The position numbers and the translations under genes were made by a program. The notes beneath the pieces are model-generated. The model had not been told where the DNA came from and made no database searches. It saw nothing but the letters and a program-made list of their open reading frames with translations. Shown here in pieces: positions 16,554-25,857 of a DNA stretch of 64,000 nucleotides; the first letter of the stretch is position 1, and each line of letters begins with the position of its first letter. The DNA comes from an uncultured Rhodopila sp. (lineage in GTDB: Bacteria > Pseudomonadota > Alphaproteobacteria > Acetobacterales > Acetobacteraceae), in NCBI RefSeq assembly GCF_903944925.1, contig NZ_CAJATU010000199.1, positions 124,001-188,000 on the forward strand, given 5' to 3'.

Positions 16554-19500
16554 CTAGACCGAGGTCAGCGCCCCAACATTGCCTTCGACCTCCTCAGTCT
16601 TGTGCCGCGCCGCGATCACCATATACACCGCTGGCAGAACGAATAGCGTGAACAGCGTGCCGATGGACAGGCCGCTGGCAATCACCAGGCCCATGTTGAA
16701 CCGTGAGGCCGCACCTGCTCCCGACGCGACAATCAGTGGCACCACCCCAAGCACCATCGCCGCCGTGGTCATCAGGATCGGCCGCAGCCTGATTCCCGCT
16801 GCATAAATGATCGCCTCCAGCTTTGTCCGCCCGGCGCGCTGCGCTTCGTTGGCGACCTCGACGATCAGGATGCCGTGCTTGCTGATCAGGCCCATTAGCG
16901 TAACAAGCCCGACTTCCGTGTAGATGTTCAGCGTGGCGCCACCGAGGCCGAGGCTGAGAAACACCAGCGCGCCGGCGACGGACATCGGGATGGAAACCAG
17001 AATGACCAGCGGATCGCGGAAGCTTTCGAACAGCGCCGCCAACGACAGGAAGATGATGATCAGCGCCAGGAGGAACGTGCCGACGAAGCCGCTGCTTTCC
17101 TGTACGAACTGACGCAGCGGTCCGGAATAATCGATCAGCACATCATTCGGCAAAGTGCGCGCCGCGATGTCCTGCAGCGCCTGCAAAGCCTCCGCTTGCG
17201 ACACGCCCAGCGCCGGCACGCCCTGGATCGTCGCCGAGTTCACCTGCTGGAAATGATTTATCTGTTGCGGCACCGTTTCCTGCCGCACCTTCGCCACCGC
17301 TGAAATCGGTATCGGCTGGCCGTTGATCGTCGCAATCTGATACTTCATCACCTGGTCGATGGTCAGCCGCGAGCGCTGCTGCACTTGCGAAATGACCTTG
17401 TATGACCGCGATCCCAGGCTGAAGTAGTTGGTGTAGGCCCCGCCGAGCAGACCGCCAAGCGCCTCACCGATCTGACTCATCGACAGGCCGAGCTGGGCGG
17501 CCTTGTCGCGATCGACCTCGATGACCTGCTGCGGCGCATCGAACTTCAGGTCCGTGTCGATGAACAGGAACAGGCCGGTGGCCTGCGCGTCGGCGAGGAA
17601 CTTCCGCGCCTGGGGATATAGCGTGGACAGCGGCTGGGTCGATTTCAGAACGTATTGAATCGGCAGCCCCTGAGAGCCCGGCAGCGCGGGCGGCAGGAAC
17701 ACCGCGATGTTCTGGCCGGCCACGTTTTTCAACTCGCCCTGAAGCTGCCGCTGGATTGCCATGGCATCGCGCTTGCGCTGGTCCCACGGCTTCAACGTGA
17801 CACCGGCGATCGACATGACGGTGCTCTCGACCTGGAAGGTCTGATCCGCCTCCGGGATCTTCGACATGATGCCTTCGACCTGATCGCCGAACAGTTCTTT
17901 CTGTTGCAGGGTCGCATCAGGGGCGGAGGACGGCAGCAGGATGACGACGCCCTGGTCCTCCTGCGGCGCCAGTTCGCTGCTGGCACTGCCATACAGGAAG
18001 TAGATCCCGCCGATGACCAGGACTGCGAAGGTCAGGGTAACGGACATCGTACGCAGGCTGCCGCGCAGCATGCGTTCATAGCCGCGCTGCAGCCGGCTGA
18101 AACCGCGGTCGATGACCGAGGTGATCCAGTCCTGAACGCCGTGCACCGCGCCCTGCGGATGCGGCCTCAACAGATAGCCGCACATCATCGGCGACAGGGT
18201 CAGCGCGATGATCGCCGACATCGTAACGGCGCCGACGACCGTGAAGGCGAACTCGGTGAACAGCGCGCCGGTCAGTCCGCCCTGGAAGCCGATGGGCACA
18301 TAGACGGCGATCAGCACCACGGTCATCGCAATGATCGGGTTGGCCAGTTCGCGCGCCGCCTGGATCGCCGCCTGGCGCGGCTTCAGGCCTTCCTCCATGT
18401 GGCGGTTGACGCTCTCCACCACGATGATCGCGTCGTCCACCACAAGCCCGATGGCCAGCACCAGCGCCAGCAACGACAGCAGGTTGATCGAGAAACCGAA
18501 CACCAGCATCGCAGCGAACGTACCGATCAGCGACAACGGAATGGTGATGACAGGGATGATGACGGAGCGGGGGGAACCGAGGAAGGCGAAGATCACCAGC
18601 GTAACGATCAGCACCGTCTCGCCCAGGGAGCGTTCCACCTCATGAATGGAGCTGTTCACGAACACGGTGGAATCGTAGATGACATCGCCCTGGATGCCCG
18701 CCGGAAGCTGCTGCTTGATCGACGGCAAGACCGCCTTCACCCCGGCTATCACCGCCAGCAGACTCGCCGAGGGCACCGTCTGGATGCCGAGATAGACGCC
18801 CTTGCGGCCGTTGTAGGACACGGCGGAGTCGTAATCATCCGATCCGAGCGTGACGTTGGCGACATCGCTCAGACGGATGATGCCGCCATTGACCTGCTTG
18901 ACCACAAGGTCGCGGAATTCCTGCACCGAATGCAAGGTGGTCGAGGCGGTCAGGTTGAACTGCACCATCTGCCCCTTGGTGGTGCCGATGCCGGCAATGA
19001 CGTTGTTGCTGGCCAGCGCGGTCGCAACGTCCGTCGCGGTCAGCCCGTACGCCGCCAGCTTCGCCGGATCCAGCCAGGCCCGCATGGCGAAGTTTTGCCC
19101 GCCCAGCAGCTCCGCCGTCTGCACCCCCGGCACCGCCTGCAACCGCGGCTGCACATTGCGCACGAGGTAATCGGTGATCTGGTTCGGCGACAGATCGTCG
19201 CTGGCGAACCCGATGATCATCGCGTCCAGCGACTGGCCGATAGCCACCGACAGCGTCGGCTGCTGCACGCCGGTGGGCAACTGGTTGATCACCGAATTGA
19301 TTTTCGCCGAAATCTCCGTCAGCGCCTTGTCCGGATCAAAGTTCAGGATCAGGTTCGCGGTGATCGTGCTGACGCCGGAGCGGCTTGCCGAGGCCAGCGT
19401 ATCGATGCCGTTGGCCTGGGCGATCGCGTTTTCCAGCGGCGTGGTCACGAACCCGGCCACGGTTTCCGGATCTGCACCGTAATAGACCGTCGTTATAGTT

Positions 19501-19634
19501 ACGACAGCATTCTCGGTCTTCGGATATTCCAGGATTGGCAGCGAGTAGAACGACTTCAGCCCGACAACCAACAGCATCAGGCTGACCACGCACGCCAGCA
19601 CCGGGCGGCGGATGAAGATATCAGTGAATTTCAT
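16554..19634 (-). CDS. RND multidrug efflux permease
   Basis: Inner-membrane proton-driven efflux pump of 1026 residues, full length, HAE1-type. It opens MKFTDIFIRRPVLACVVSLM as most of these pumps do; twelve membrane helices with two large periplasmic loops; the proton-relay aspartates are D400-D401 in GLVVDDAIIVVE. It is the third gene of the minus-strand set outer membrane factor - adaptor - pump. Unlike the first two genes, which overlap, the pump is 166 bases away from the adaptor and that gap contains a cloverleaf-forming repeat. Long frames on the opposite strand here are shadows. Confidence 0.95.
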   Translation of the reverse strand: MKFTDIFIRRPVLACVVSLMLLVVGLKSFYSLPILEYPKTENAVVTITTVYYGADPETVAGFVTTPLENAIAQANGIDTLASASRSGVSTITANLILNFDPDKALTEISAKINSVINQLPTGVQQPTLSVAIGQSLDAMIIGFASDDLSPNQITDYLVRNVQPRLQAVPGVQTAELLGGQNFAMRAWLDPAKLAAYGLTATDVATALASNNVIAGIGTTKGQMVQFNLTASTTLHSVQEFRDLVVKQVNGGIIRLSDVANVTLGSDDYDSAVSYNGRKGVYLGIQTVPSASLLAVIAGVKAVLPSIKQQLPAGIQGDVIYDSTVFVNSSIHEVERSLGETVLIVTLVIFAFLGSPRSVIIPVITIPLSLIGTFAAMLVFGFSINLLSLLALVLAIGLVVDDAIIVVESVNRHMEEGLKPRQAAIQAARELANPIIAMTVVLIAVYVPIGFQGGLTGALFTEFAFTVVGAVTMSAIIALTLSPMMCGYLLRPHPQGAVHGVQDWITSVIDRGFSRLQRGYERMLRGSLRTMSVTLTFAVLVIGGIYFLYGSASSELAPQEDQGVVILLPSSAPDATLQQKELFGDQVEGIMSKIPEADQTFQVESTVMSIAGVTLKPWDQRKRDAMAIQRQLQGELKNVAGQNIAVFLPPALPGSQGLPIQYVLKSTQPLSTLYPQARKFLADAQATGLFLFIDTDLKFDAPQQVIEVDRDKAAQLGLSMSQIGEALGGLLGGAYTNYFSLGSRSYKVISQVQQRSRLTIDQVMKYQIATINGQPIPISAVAKVRQETVPQQINHFQQVNSATIQGVPALGVSQAEALQALQDIAARTLPNDVLIDYSGPLRQFVQESSGFVGTFLLALIIIFLSLAALFESFRDPLVILVSIPMSVAGALVFLSLGLGGATLNIYTEVGLVTLMGLISKHGILIVEVANEAQRAGRTKLEAIIYAAGIRLRPILMTTAAMVLGVVPLIVASGAGAASRFNMGLVIASGLSIGTLFTLFVLPAVYMVIAARHKTEEVEGNVGALTSV

Positions 19635-19671
19635 GACCTAATCCTGCTGCGCACTGACGTCGTTACCCGTC

Positions 19672-19751
19672 ATGGCGGGCGGAGGCCCGCCATCCACGCC
19701 TTCGCTCGCAGCCACACCGTAAGGCGTGGATGGTCCGCCTGCGCGGACCAT
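19672..19751. repeat. REP-like cloverleaf repeat inside the efflux operon
   Basis: Two perfect 9-bp hairpins with 4-base loops, ATGGCGGGC/GCCCGCCAT (19672-19693) and ATGGTCCGC/GCGGACCAT (19730-19751), flank a perfect 13-bp inverted pair CCATCCACGCCTT (19690-19702) / AAGGCGTGGATGG (19721-19733). The whole forms a symmetric cloverleaf. A related single hairpin with the same GTGGATGGT...ACCATG frame is at 30518-30539, which argues for a dispersed palindromic family. It separates the adaptor and pump genes and could lower pump expression or stabilise the upstream message. Confidence 0.8.
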
Positions 19752-19800
19752 GGCGTGGAAGGGGCGGTGGCCGCCAAAAACCGTCGGAATCGCCGTCACG

Positions 19801-20976
19801 CTAGTAATCCGACACCATGGGCGCCGCGTCCGTCGTCGGCTGCACCGCGTTGTCGATGTGCACCGTCGACTTGTTGTGCAGCTTCAACTGCCCGGCGGTC
19901 ACCACGACATCATGCGGTCCGATACCCTTCAGCACGCTGATCTGGTCGCCGCGCGCATCGCCCGTCTTGACGAACTGCTGCACAACCACGTGCTGATCAT
20001 GTCCTTGTTCGTCCTTCTCGTCATGCAGCACATAAACCAGCGAGCCGTACGGATTGAACGCCACCGCCGCCAGCGGAATGGTCACCAACTGCTGCGATGC
20101 CCCCGAAACGGCCGAGACATTCACAAACATCCCCGGCAGCAGCGCCCCGTCCGCGTTTGGAATGGTCGCCCGCACCTGTAGCATGCGGCTGCTTGAATCC
20201 ACCTTCGAATTGAACGACGTGACTGTCCCGGCAAAGATCCGGCCCGCGTAGGCGTCCGTGGTCACCTCCACCTTCTCGCCGACCTTCAAATCACCCAGCG
20301 CCTGCTGCGGCAAATAGAAATCCACCAGCATCGGGTCGAGTTGCTGAAGCGTCACCACGGTCGTGCCGGGCGCGATATACTGCCCGATATCCACCTGCCG
20401 CACGCCCAGCCGTCCAGCGAACGGCGCGCGGATGACCTTCTCCGCCATCACCGCCTGCTGCGCCACAACCTGCGCCCGCGCCACCTTCAGGTTCGCCGCA
20501 TCGCTGTCCACGGTCGCCTGCGCCACGCCATGCGCCGCCAACTGCTTCTGGTCGCGCGTCAGCGTCACCGCCGCCAAATCCGCCGACGCCTGAAGCTGTG
20601 CCAGCTTGGCATCGTCGTCGTTCGGCCGCAGCCGCACCAGAACCGTGCCCGTCGGCACGGTCTGCCCGGACTCGAACGTGATCTGATCCACCACCCCGCC
20701 GATCTCCGCGGCCAGATCGGCGCCGTTGACGGCGCGGGCGGAGCCGGTGGCGGTCAGCCGCGGCTCCCACCCCTGCACCGTCGCCTGCGCCACCGCGACC
20801 GTCGGCACCTCCGAGCGGATGCTCGCGGTGACCTTCTTCAGGATGCCCGCCTTGAACTGAGCGAAGCCGAACAGCCCCGCCGCCAGCAGGCCGACGACCA
20901 GCAGCATCAGCGCCATGCGCAGCCAGGTGCGAGGCCGCCGCGTCGTGGTCCGGTCAAGCGTCGTGGCGTCGTTCAT
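19801..20976 (-). CDS. RND efflux periplasmic adaptor (membrane fusion protein)
   Basis: Periplasmic adaptor subunit, 391 residues. One N-terminal membrane anchor (LMLLVVGLLAAGLFGFAQFK), then the lipoyl/barrel-sandwich halves (AEIGGVVDQITFESGQTV and IRAPFAGRLGVRQVDIGQYI), an alpha-hairpin between them and beta-barrel segments (VEVTTDAYAGRIFAGTVT). Start ATG 20976 overlaps the stop of the outer membrane factor gene (ATGA); a second in-frame ATG at 20997 is less likely. Pairs with the RND pump and the NodT-type channel to span the envelope. Confidence 0.93.
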   Translation of the reverse strand: MNDATTLDRTTTRRPRTWLRMALMLLVVGLLAAGLFGFAQFKAGILKKVTASIRSEVPTVAVAQATVQGWEPRLTATGSARAVNGADLAAEIGGVVDQITFESGQTVPTGTVLVRLRPNDDDAKLAQLQASADLAAVTLTRDQKQLAAHGVAQATVDSDAANLKVARAQVVAQQAVMAEKVIRAPFAGRLGVRQVDIGQYIAPGTTVVTLQQLDPMLVDFYLPQQALGDLKVGEKVEVTTDAYAGRIFAGTVTSFNSKVDSSSRMLQVRATIPNADGALLPGMFVNVSAVSGASQQLVTIPLAAVAFNPYGSLVYVLHDEKDEQGHDQHVVVQQFVKTGDARGDQISVLKGIGPHDVVVTAGQLKLHNKSTVHIDNAVQPTTDAAPMVSDY

Positions 20977-22463
20977 GGATGGAGCACTCCGCAGCATTGG
21001 GCGACTTTCGGGTCAACATCGGTTCGGTTCCACCAGCCGCCGCCCAACGCCTGGAACAGGGCAACCGTATCGGTGAAGCGGGCGGCGCGCGCCGTGATCA
21101 GGGTCAAACGCGCGGAATAGTCACTCTGTTCCGCGGTAAGCACATTCAGGTAGGTGCCCGCACCGGCCGCGTATTGCGAACGGGCAACCGCCAGGCTGGC
21201 GGCAGCGGTCTTCTGCGCGGCGAGCGCGGCTTGCAGGCTTTCGGCATCTCGCTCGATCGCCACCAGCGCGTTGGCGACGTTCTGGAACGCGGTGTTCACC
21301 GTACTGCTGTATTGCGCCGCGGCAACGTCCAAAGCCGCCTGCGCGGCGTGCTTGCGGGCAAGCAGCGTGCCGCCCTCAAAAATCGGCTGCGTCAGGCTAG
21401 CCGCGATGCTCCAGACCAGGCCGCCCGGCGTGAACACCTGAGAATAGTTGGTGCCTTCGCGGCCGATACTGCCGGTCAGCGAGATCTGCGGCAGCATGTT
21501 CGCGGTAGCGACACCGACATTCGCGAACGCCGAATGCAACAGCGCGCCGTACGCCCGGATGTCCGGCCGCTGCTGCACCAGTTGCGACGGCAGCGACACC
21601 GGCAGTTCCTCGGGCAGGGTCAGGTCGTCCAGGTTCAGTGTCGGCGTTGCGTATTGCGCCGGACGTCCACCGAGATACACCGCAAGCTGGTTGCGCTGCT
21701 GCTGCAATTGCTTTTCCAGCCCCGGCAGGGTGGCGACCTGGGTGTCCCGCAGCGATTGCTGCTGCAGCACGTCCACCTGGCTGACCCCGCCGAGTTCGAA
21801 GCGCTGCCGCACCAGGTTCAGCGCGTCGGTATCGGCCTTGATGATGTCGTGCGTGGTGTCGATCTGCGCCTGCAGGGAGGCTTCGTTGATCGCGGTGTTG
21901 ATGACGTTGGCGGCCAGCGTCAGGTCGGTCGCCTCGATCTCGAACTGCTGATACTCGGCCTGCGCGTTGAGCTGCTCGATCTGCCGCCTGATGCCGCCGA
22001 ATGCGTCCAGCGTATAGGACACGTTCACCGCGCCGGAGCGAAGCCCGAAAGTCTCCGATCCGCCGGCGGGGAACCCCAGCGCGGCCAGTGACACGGCCTG
22101 GCGTTCCGCCTGGAGGTTGAAGCTGGCCTGCGGGAACAAGGACCCCTCTTCCGCGCGGGTATTCGCGCGCGCTTCGCGCAGCGTCGCCTGGGCGGCGGCG
22201 ACGTCGGGGTTCGCCTTCAGCGCCTGAGTCACCAGAGAGGTGATCTGCGGCGAATGGAACAACTCCCACCACTCGCCGGGAATGTCGCGGCCATCGGCCA
22301 GACGCTGCGCCGCGCCGCCCGCTGTGGTGGCGGAAACGGTCTGCACCGGCTGCGGCGCCTCGGTGAAGCGCGTGTCGGCGGGCCCGGCGACGGGATGAAA
22401 ATCCGGCCCGACGGTGCAGCCGAGCAGGGAGGCCGTCAGGATCAGCGCCGGTGCGTGGCGCAT
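20973..22463 (-). CDS. NodT family outer membrane efflux lipoprotein
   Basis: TolC-like outer membrane channel of about 496 residues, the first gene of the efflux operon. The signal peptide ends in the lipobox SLLGC followed by TVGPDFHPV, the NodT-family opening (C-x-VGPDF). Helical repeats of the outer membrane efflux fold follow (AAQATLREARANTRAEEGSL, QQRPDIRAYGALL, VLTAEQSDYSARL). Start ATG 22463 gives the most compact lipoprotein signal; ATG 22493 is an in-frame alternative, and neither has a clear ribosome-binding site. A longer extension of this frame runs through the TetR operator and cannot be coding. Confidence 0.9.
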   Translation of the reverse strand: MRHAPALILTASLLGCTVGPDFHPVAGPADTRFTEAPQPVQTVSATTAGGAAQRLADGRDIPGEWWELFHSPQITSLVTQALKANPDVAAAQATLREARANTRAEEGSLFPQASFNLQAERQAVSLAALGFPAGGSETFGLRSGAVNVSYTLDAFGGIRRQIEQLNAQAEYQQFEIEATDLTLAANVINTAINEASLQAQIDTTHDIIKADTDALNLVRQRFELGGVSQVDVLQQQSLRDTQVATLPGLEKQLQQQRNQLAVYLGGRPAQYATPTLNLDDLTLPEELPVSLPSQLVQQRPDIRAYGALLHSAFANVGVATANMLPQISLTGSIGREGTNYSQVFTPGGLVWSIAASLTQPIFEGGTLLARKHAAQAALDVAAAQYSSTVNTAFQNVANALVAIERDAESLQAALAAQKTAAASLAVARSQYAAGAGTYLNVLTAEQSDYSARLTLITARAARFTDTVALFQALGGGWWNRTDVDPKVAQCCGVLHP

Positions 22464-22521
22464 GGTCGGAGGGCGGGTGACGACAAAAGACATGAGCGGG
22501 ATCAGAATCCTATACCGACGC

Positions 22522-22544
22522 GTCCAGTATGTGATATGCTGGAC
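22522..22544. promoter_or_regulatory. probable TetR operator
   Basis: A 23-bp palindrome GTCCAG-11 bases-CTGGAC in the gap between the divergent efflux operon and TetR gene; inside the spacer further positions match (AT.T.A.AT). A half-site variant GTCTAG follows at 22551, so CTGGAC...GTCTAG forms a second overlapping inverted pair. Position, symmetry and size fit an autoregulatory TetR-family operator that would also repress the efflux genes. Confidence 0.7.
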
Positions 22545-22557
22545 CAATAAGTCTAGT

Positions 22558-23217
22558 ATGATCGTGAAAGATAATCGTGTGACGCCGCCTTCCGATAGTG
22601 CCCGGCCCGGCCGCCCGAAAGACCGCGCCAAACACGCCGCCATCCTGCAAGCGGCCAGGACGCTGTTCGGCCGCCAGCCGTTTGACGTGGTGACGATGGA
22701 GGCGGTGGCAGCGCAGGCCGGAGTCTCGAAGATGACCGTCTACAGCCACTTTCACGACAAGGAAACGCTGTTCGAGACGCTTGTCGGTGCGATCGCCGAC
22801 CAGATGATCGCCGCGCTTTCTGGCCCCGAACACCAGGACGCCAGCCTGCGAGAGCGGCTGGAAGCGGTGGGCTGTGACCTGCTGGGGGTGCTGCTTGGAC
22901 CCGGTGTTTGCGAAATGGCGCATACCCTGCCGGGGACGCTGCGTACTAATCGCACGCTGGCGTTGCGTTTTTACAACGCCGGCCCCGGCCGGGTACGTGC
23001 GGCGCTGGCAGCGATCGTCGCGGACGCCGCGGCGCGGGGGGAGCTGGCGGTGGATGACCCTCGCCTCGCCGCTGAGGATCTGGTGTGCCTGTGGGAAGGC
23101 AACCGGCCGGCAATGACCACGTTCGGCCTGGCCGAACCGGCGTCGCCGGAGGAAATCCGGCAACGGGCGGTGCGAGGGACGGATATTTTCCTGCGGGCGT
23201 ATCGGCAGATTAGCTAG
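22558..23217 (+). CDS. TetR/AcrR family transcriptional regulator
   Basis: DNA-binding repressor of 219 residues. The N-terminal HTH is classical: AAILQAARTLFGRQPFDVVT, AVAAQAGVSKMTVYSHFHDKE. The C-terminal ligand domain (about 80-210) resembles that of AcrR-type regulators. ATG 22558 is chosen because it gives a normal N-terminus; the longer in-frame extension overlaps the operator and the efflux signal peptide gene. It is transcribed divergently from the efflux operon, with the palindromic operator between, so it probably represses that operon and itself. Inducer unknown. Confidence 0.92.
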   Translation: MIVKDNRVTPPSDSARPGRPKDRAKHAAILQAARTLFGRQPFDVVTMEAVAAQAGVSKMTVYSHFHDKETLFETLVGAIADQMIAALSGPEHQDASLRERLEAVGCDLLGVLLGPGVCEMAHTLPGTLRTNRTLALRFYNAGPGRVRAALAAIVADAAARGELAVDDPRLAAEDLVCLWEGNRPAMTTFGLAEPASPEEIRQRAVRGTDIFLRAYRQIS

Positions 23218-23280
23218 ACTAGCCGATTATCCCGCGGATACTGCATTGACGGAATCGATAGCGGTCTGCGCCCTTATTGC

Positions 23281-23985
23281 ATGAGATGCCGAGAATCATA
23301 CCGATCCTTCGGGCCAGGTGCGAGACCGGCCGACGCGCACCGCACGCAACCCGGCGATCGGCGGACCCGTCGAGGTTGCCGCGTTCAGGAAGATAGCCTT
23401 CCAGGCTCCCCGGTTCTGGTTTCCCGCCGCGCATTGCTGGGCAGCGTTGTCGCGTCGGCGGTGTGGGATGACGCGGACGCCGATGATAAACTGGCGGTCC
23501 TGATCGGTCTGGTCAAGGAGCGGCTACGGCTGATGTGGGCTGTTGCGGAGAGCAAGTGGAACAGCGGCGCGCCGGTCGAGGACGAAGCCCGCGAGGAGCG
23601 CCTGATTGCGGACATCGAGGCGCTTGCGCCAGCTTACGGAATCACGCCGCGGCAGGCGGCGGCGTTCTTTCGGGCGCAGATCGAGGCCGCGAAATGCGTC
23701 GAGAGTGCACTTATTGCGCGCTGGGCCGCGGCGAGGACGGCGCCCTTCGACGCGCCCGCTGATCTGCAGACCGTGATCCGGCCGAAGCTGGACCGCCTGA
23801 CGCCAGCACTGCTTGAGGCTCTGGCGGCTGCTATGCCACAGTTGCAGCGCGGCGGCGTGGAGCCGATCGCGGCTGCGTCGCGGCTGGATGATCCTGTGAT
23901 GGCCATGGCCGTCGCGCGGGCGCTACAGTCGCTGTTGGAGCTGGCGGGCGTACGAGCGGTCGCGCCAACAACGCTACATCCGTGA
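23281..23985 (+). CDS. gamma-class (AroQ) chorismate mutase-like protein
   Basis: The region from about residue 70 matches exported AroQ-gamma chorismate mutases: LAVLIGLVKERLRLM, ESKWNSGAPVEDEAREERL, AAAFFRAQIEAAK. That family converts chorismate to prephenate in the periplasm. The first 45 residues are arginine-rich and read like non-coding sequence; real translation probably begins nearer SRRALLGSVVASAVW, which looks like a short twin-arginine-type leader, but no ATG or GTG with a ribosome-binding site is there. So the start is unresolved, and an N-terminal frameshift or truncation is possible. No aromatic amino acid genes adjoin it. Confidence 0.65.
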   Translation: MRCRESYRSFGPGARPADAHRTQPGDRRTRRGCRVQEDSLPGSPVLVSRRALLGSVVASAVWDDADADDKLAVLIGLVKERLRLMWAVAESKWNSGAPVEDEAREERLIADIEALAPAYGITPRQAAAFFRAQIEAAKCVESALIARWAAARTAPFDAPADLQTVIRPKLDRLTPALLEALAAAMPQLQRGGVEPIAAASRLDDPVMAMAVARALQSLLELAGVRAVAPTTLHP

Positions 23986-24076
23986 GATCGAAAGCGCTTG
24001 TCAGGTCCACCGATGTCGGAGCACGATTATACCGTGCAGCGGGTATTGCGCAGGCCGGCGACGCATAAGAAGGCCC

Positions 24077-24856
24077 TCAGTTGGCCGCGTCCCCCGCGGC
24101 CTTGCGCGTCGCCGACACCGCTTCCCGCGCGGCGCGAGCCATCAGGCCGCTGTCGTTGGCGATGGTGACGAACTGGAAGCCCTTCTGGATCATCCGCGCG
24201 GCATAGGACGCAGTCCCGTTATGCAGGCCGGCGAACTTGCCGTGCTTCTTACAGGATGCCAGCAGCTTGTCGTAGATCTCCAGGATCACCGGTTCTTCCC
24301 GGTCCAGGATCGGGATCATGCCCAGAGAAAGGCCCATGTCGGACGGGCCGATATAGATACCGCTGATACCGGGGACACTCAGGATTTCGTCGATATTGTC
24401 GATGCCGGCCTGGGTCTCGATCATCGCGATAACCAGAATTTCGGTATTCGCCGTCGCCTGGTAGCTGCTCGCCTCGCCATACATCGCCGCCCGTATCGGC
24501 CCGTTGCTGCGCTTGCCCGCCGGCGGGTACAGGCTTGCATCGGCGAGGGCCTTCGCCTCGGCCGCGTTGTTCACCATCGGGCAGATGATCCCCATCGCCC
24601 CGCCGTCCAGGCACTTGCCGATGATCCCTGGTTCGTTCCACGGCACCCGCACCAGGGGCGTGATCGGATGCGCCTGCATGGCCTGGAAACACTGCACCAT
24701 GGACTGGTAATCCTGCACGCCGTGCTGCAGATCAACAGTCACACTGTCCCAGCCGCATTGCGCCATTACCTCGGCCGAAAAGCCGGACGGAATCGCCAAC
24801 CAGCCATTGACGGCGGCTTTACCCGCGGCGATCCGCGCCCTGAGTTTGTTGGACAT
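24077..24856 (-). CDS. HpcH/HpaI aldolase family protein
   Basis: Class II pyruvate-aldolase-type TIM barrel of 259 residues, family of 4-hydroxy-2-oxoheptanedioate aldolase and 2-keto-3-deoxy-rhamnonate aldolase. Family landmarks: NGWLAIPSGFSAEVMA, the SVTVDLQHG segment (usually DxEHG; here the Glu is Gln), IAMIETQAGIDNID with the metal-binding Glu, and IYIGPSDMGLSLG with the metal-binding Asp. GGAGGAAA precedes ATG 24856. It is a single-gene unit; substrate unknown. Confidence 0.88.
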   Translation of the reverse strand: MSNKLRARIAAGKAAVNGWLAIPSGFSAEVMAQCGWDSVTVDLQHGVQDYQSMVQCFQAMQAHPITPLVRVPWNEPGIIGKCLDGGAMGIICPMVNNAAEAKALADASLYPPAGKRSNGPIRAAMYGEASSYQATANTEILVIAMIETQAGIDNIDEILSVPGISGIYIGPSDMGLSLGMIPILDREEPVILEIYDKLLASCKKHGKFAGLHNGTASYAARMIQKGFQFVTIANDSGLMARAAREAVSATRKAAGDAAN

Positions 24857-25132
24857 TTGGGGGTTTCCTCCAGGACTGCTGAAGCTGGCACGCTATGCGC
24901 GGGGCCGTGGAGCGTCAACGCGCCGGGCGGGGCTATCCACGTTCATCCAATACCGCGATGTGTCCGAATATTCCGCCAGTCCTCGACATGAGCCGACGGA
25001 GAACACATATCAGGACAGTCATGAGGACCAGACGACTCGAACCATCGTCAACAACCTCCCTGCCCTTGGCGTTTGGCTTCACGTCTTGCGTAGCGGCCCG
25101 GCACGGCGGCTCAAGGGTCGGTATGTCATGCA

Positions 25133-25774
25133 ATGGACGGTTTCCTGTCGTCGCACGAAGGCTTAATAACCAGACCCATAGCAGCGGACGGTGGCCCGGT
25201 GTCTCTTGATGAACTCGCGCACTTCCTGAATTCCTCCAGCGCCCCCCCGGGCTGCATGGATCTATCCGAGCTGGATGGTTTCCTGGCTGGCCTGGTGGCC
25301 GGGCCCGAGGTCGTGCCGCGTGAGGAGTGGCTTGCCGAGATCTGGGACAACGAAGACCCCGACTACATCGACGCCGAAGAGCAGGCGGCGGTGGAGGGTG
25401 CGATTTTCGAGCGCTACGCCGCGATCGAGACGGGGTTGGATTCGACGCAGCTTCATTACACCGCGATCCTTTGGCAGGATGAAGCCGGCACCACGGTCGC
25501 CGAGGATTGGGCCGCCGGGTTTATGCAGGCGGTCAGCCTGCGCTCCGAGGCGTGGCAACCGGCCCTGGCGGATGAGGATGCATCCGTGCTGCTGATCCCG
25601 ATCGCCAGCCTGGCCGGCATGACACTGTCCGAGTCCGAACGCGGCGACGCCCTGCCCGATGAGGCGCTTGAGGCTCTGATGCAGGACTCCGAGCAGGTTC
25701 TGCCGGTCTGCGTGCTCGGGCTGCGCCGGTTCTGGCGGCAGAACACGCCCGGGGGCGGGATGGTCCGGCATTAG
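25133..25774 (+). CDS. UPF0149/YecA family protein
   Basis: Protein of 213 residues with the YecA/UPF0149 pattern: MDLSELDGFLAGLVAGPEVV, WLAEIWDN, then AEDWAAGFMQAVSLR and a C-terminal region ending VLGLRRFWRQN. The usual C-terminal SEC-C zinc motif of some members is missing. An alternative GTG start at 25199 would remove 22 residues; ATG 25133 is kept for lack of better evidence. Function of the family is unknown. The 276 bases upstream show nothing recognisable. Confidence 0.75.
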   Translation: MDGFLSSHEGLITRPIAADGGPVSLDELAHFLNSSSAPPGCMDLSELDGFLAGLVAGPEVVPREEWLAEIWDNEDPDYIDAEEQAAVEGAIFERYAAIETGLDSTQLHYTAILWQDEAGTTVAEDWAAGFMQAVSLRSEAWQPALADEDASVLLIPIASLAGMTLSESERGDALPDEALEALMQDSEQVLPVCVLGLRRFWRQNTPGGGMVRH

Positions 25775-25857
25775 ATTTCAAGCCGGGCTTTAACGTTCCG
25801 CTGGGATCGTGATGCCTGGCGGGGGAACTTCGTACCGGCCGCCATCGTTCGGCCGCC

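Noticed and set aside
17655-19940. 761-codon open frame on the plus strand across the RND pump and adaptor genes
   Set aside because: It is antisense to clear RND and adaptor genes, is dominated by Arg/His/Gln/Asp as expected of a shadow of GC-rich codons, and has no recognisable domain.
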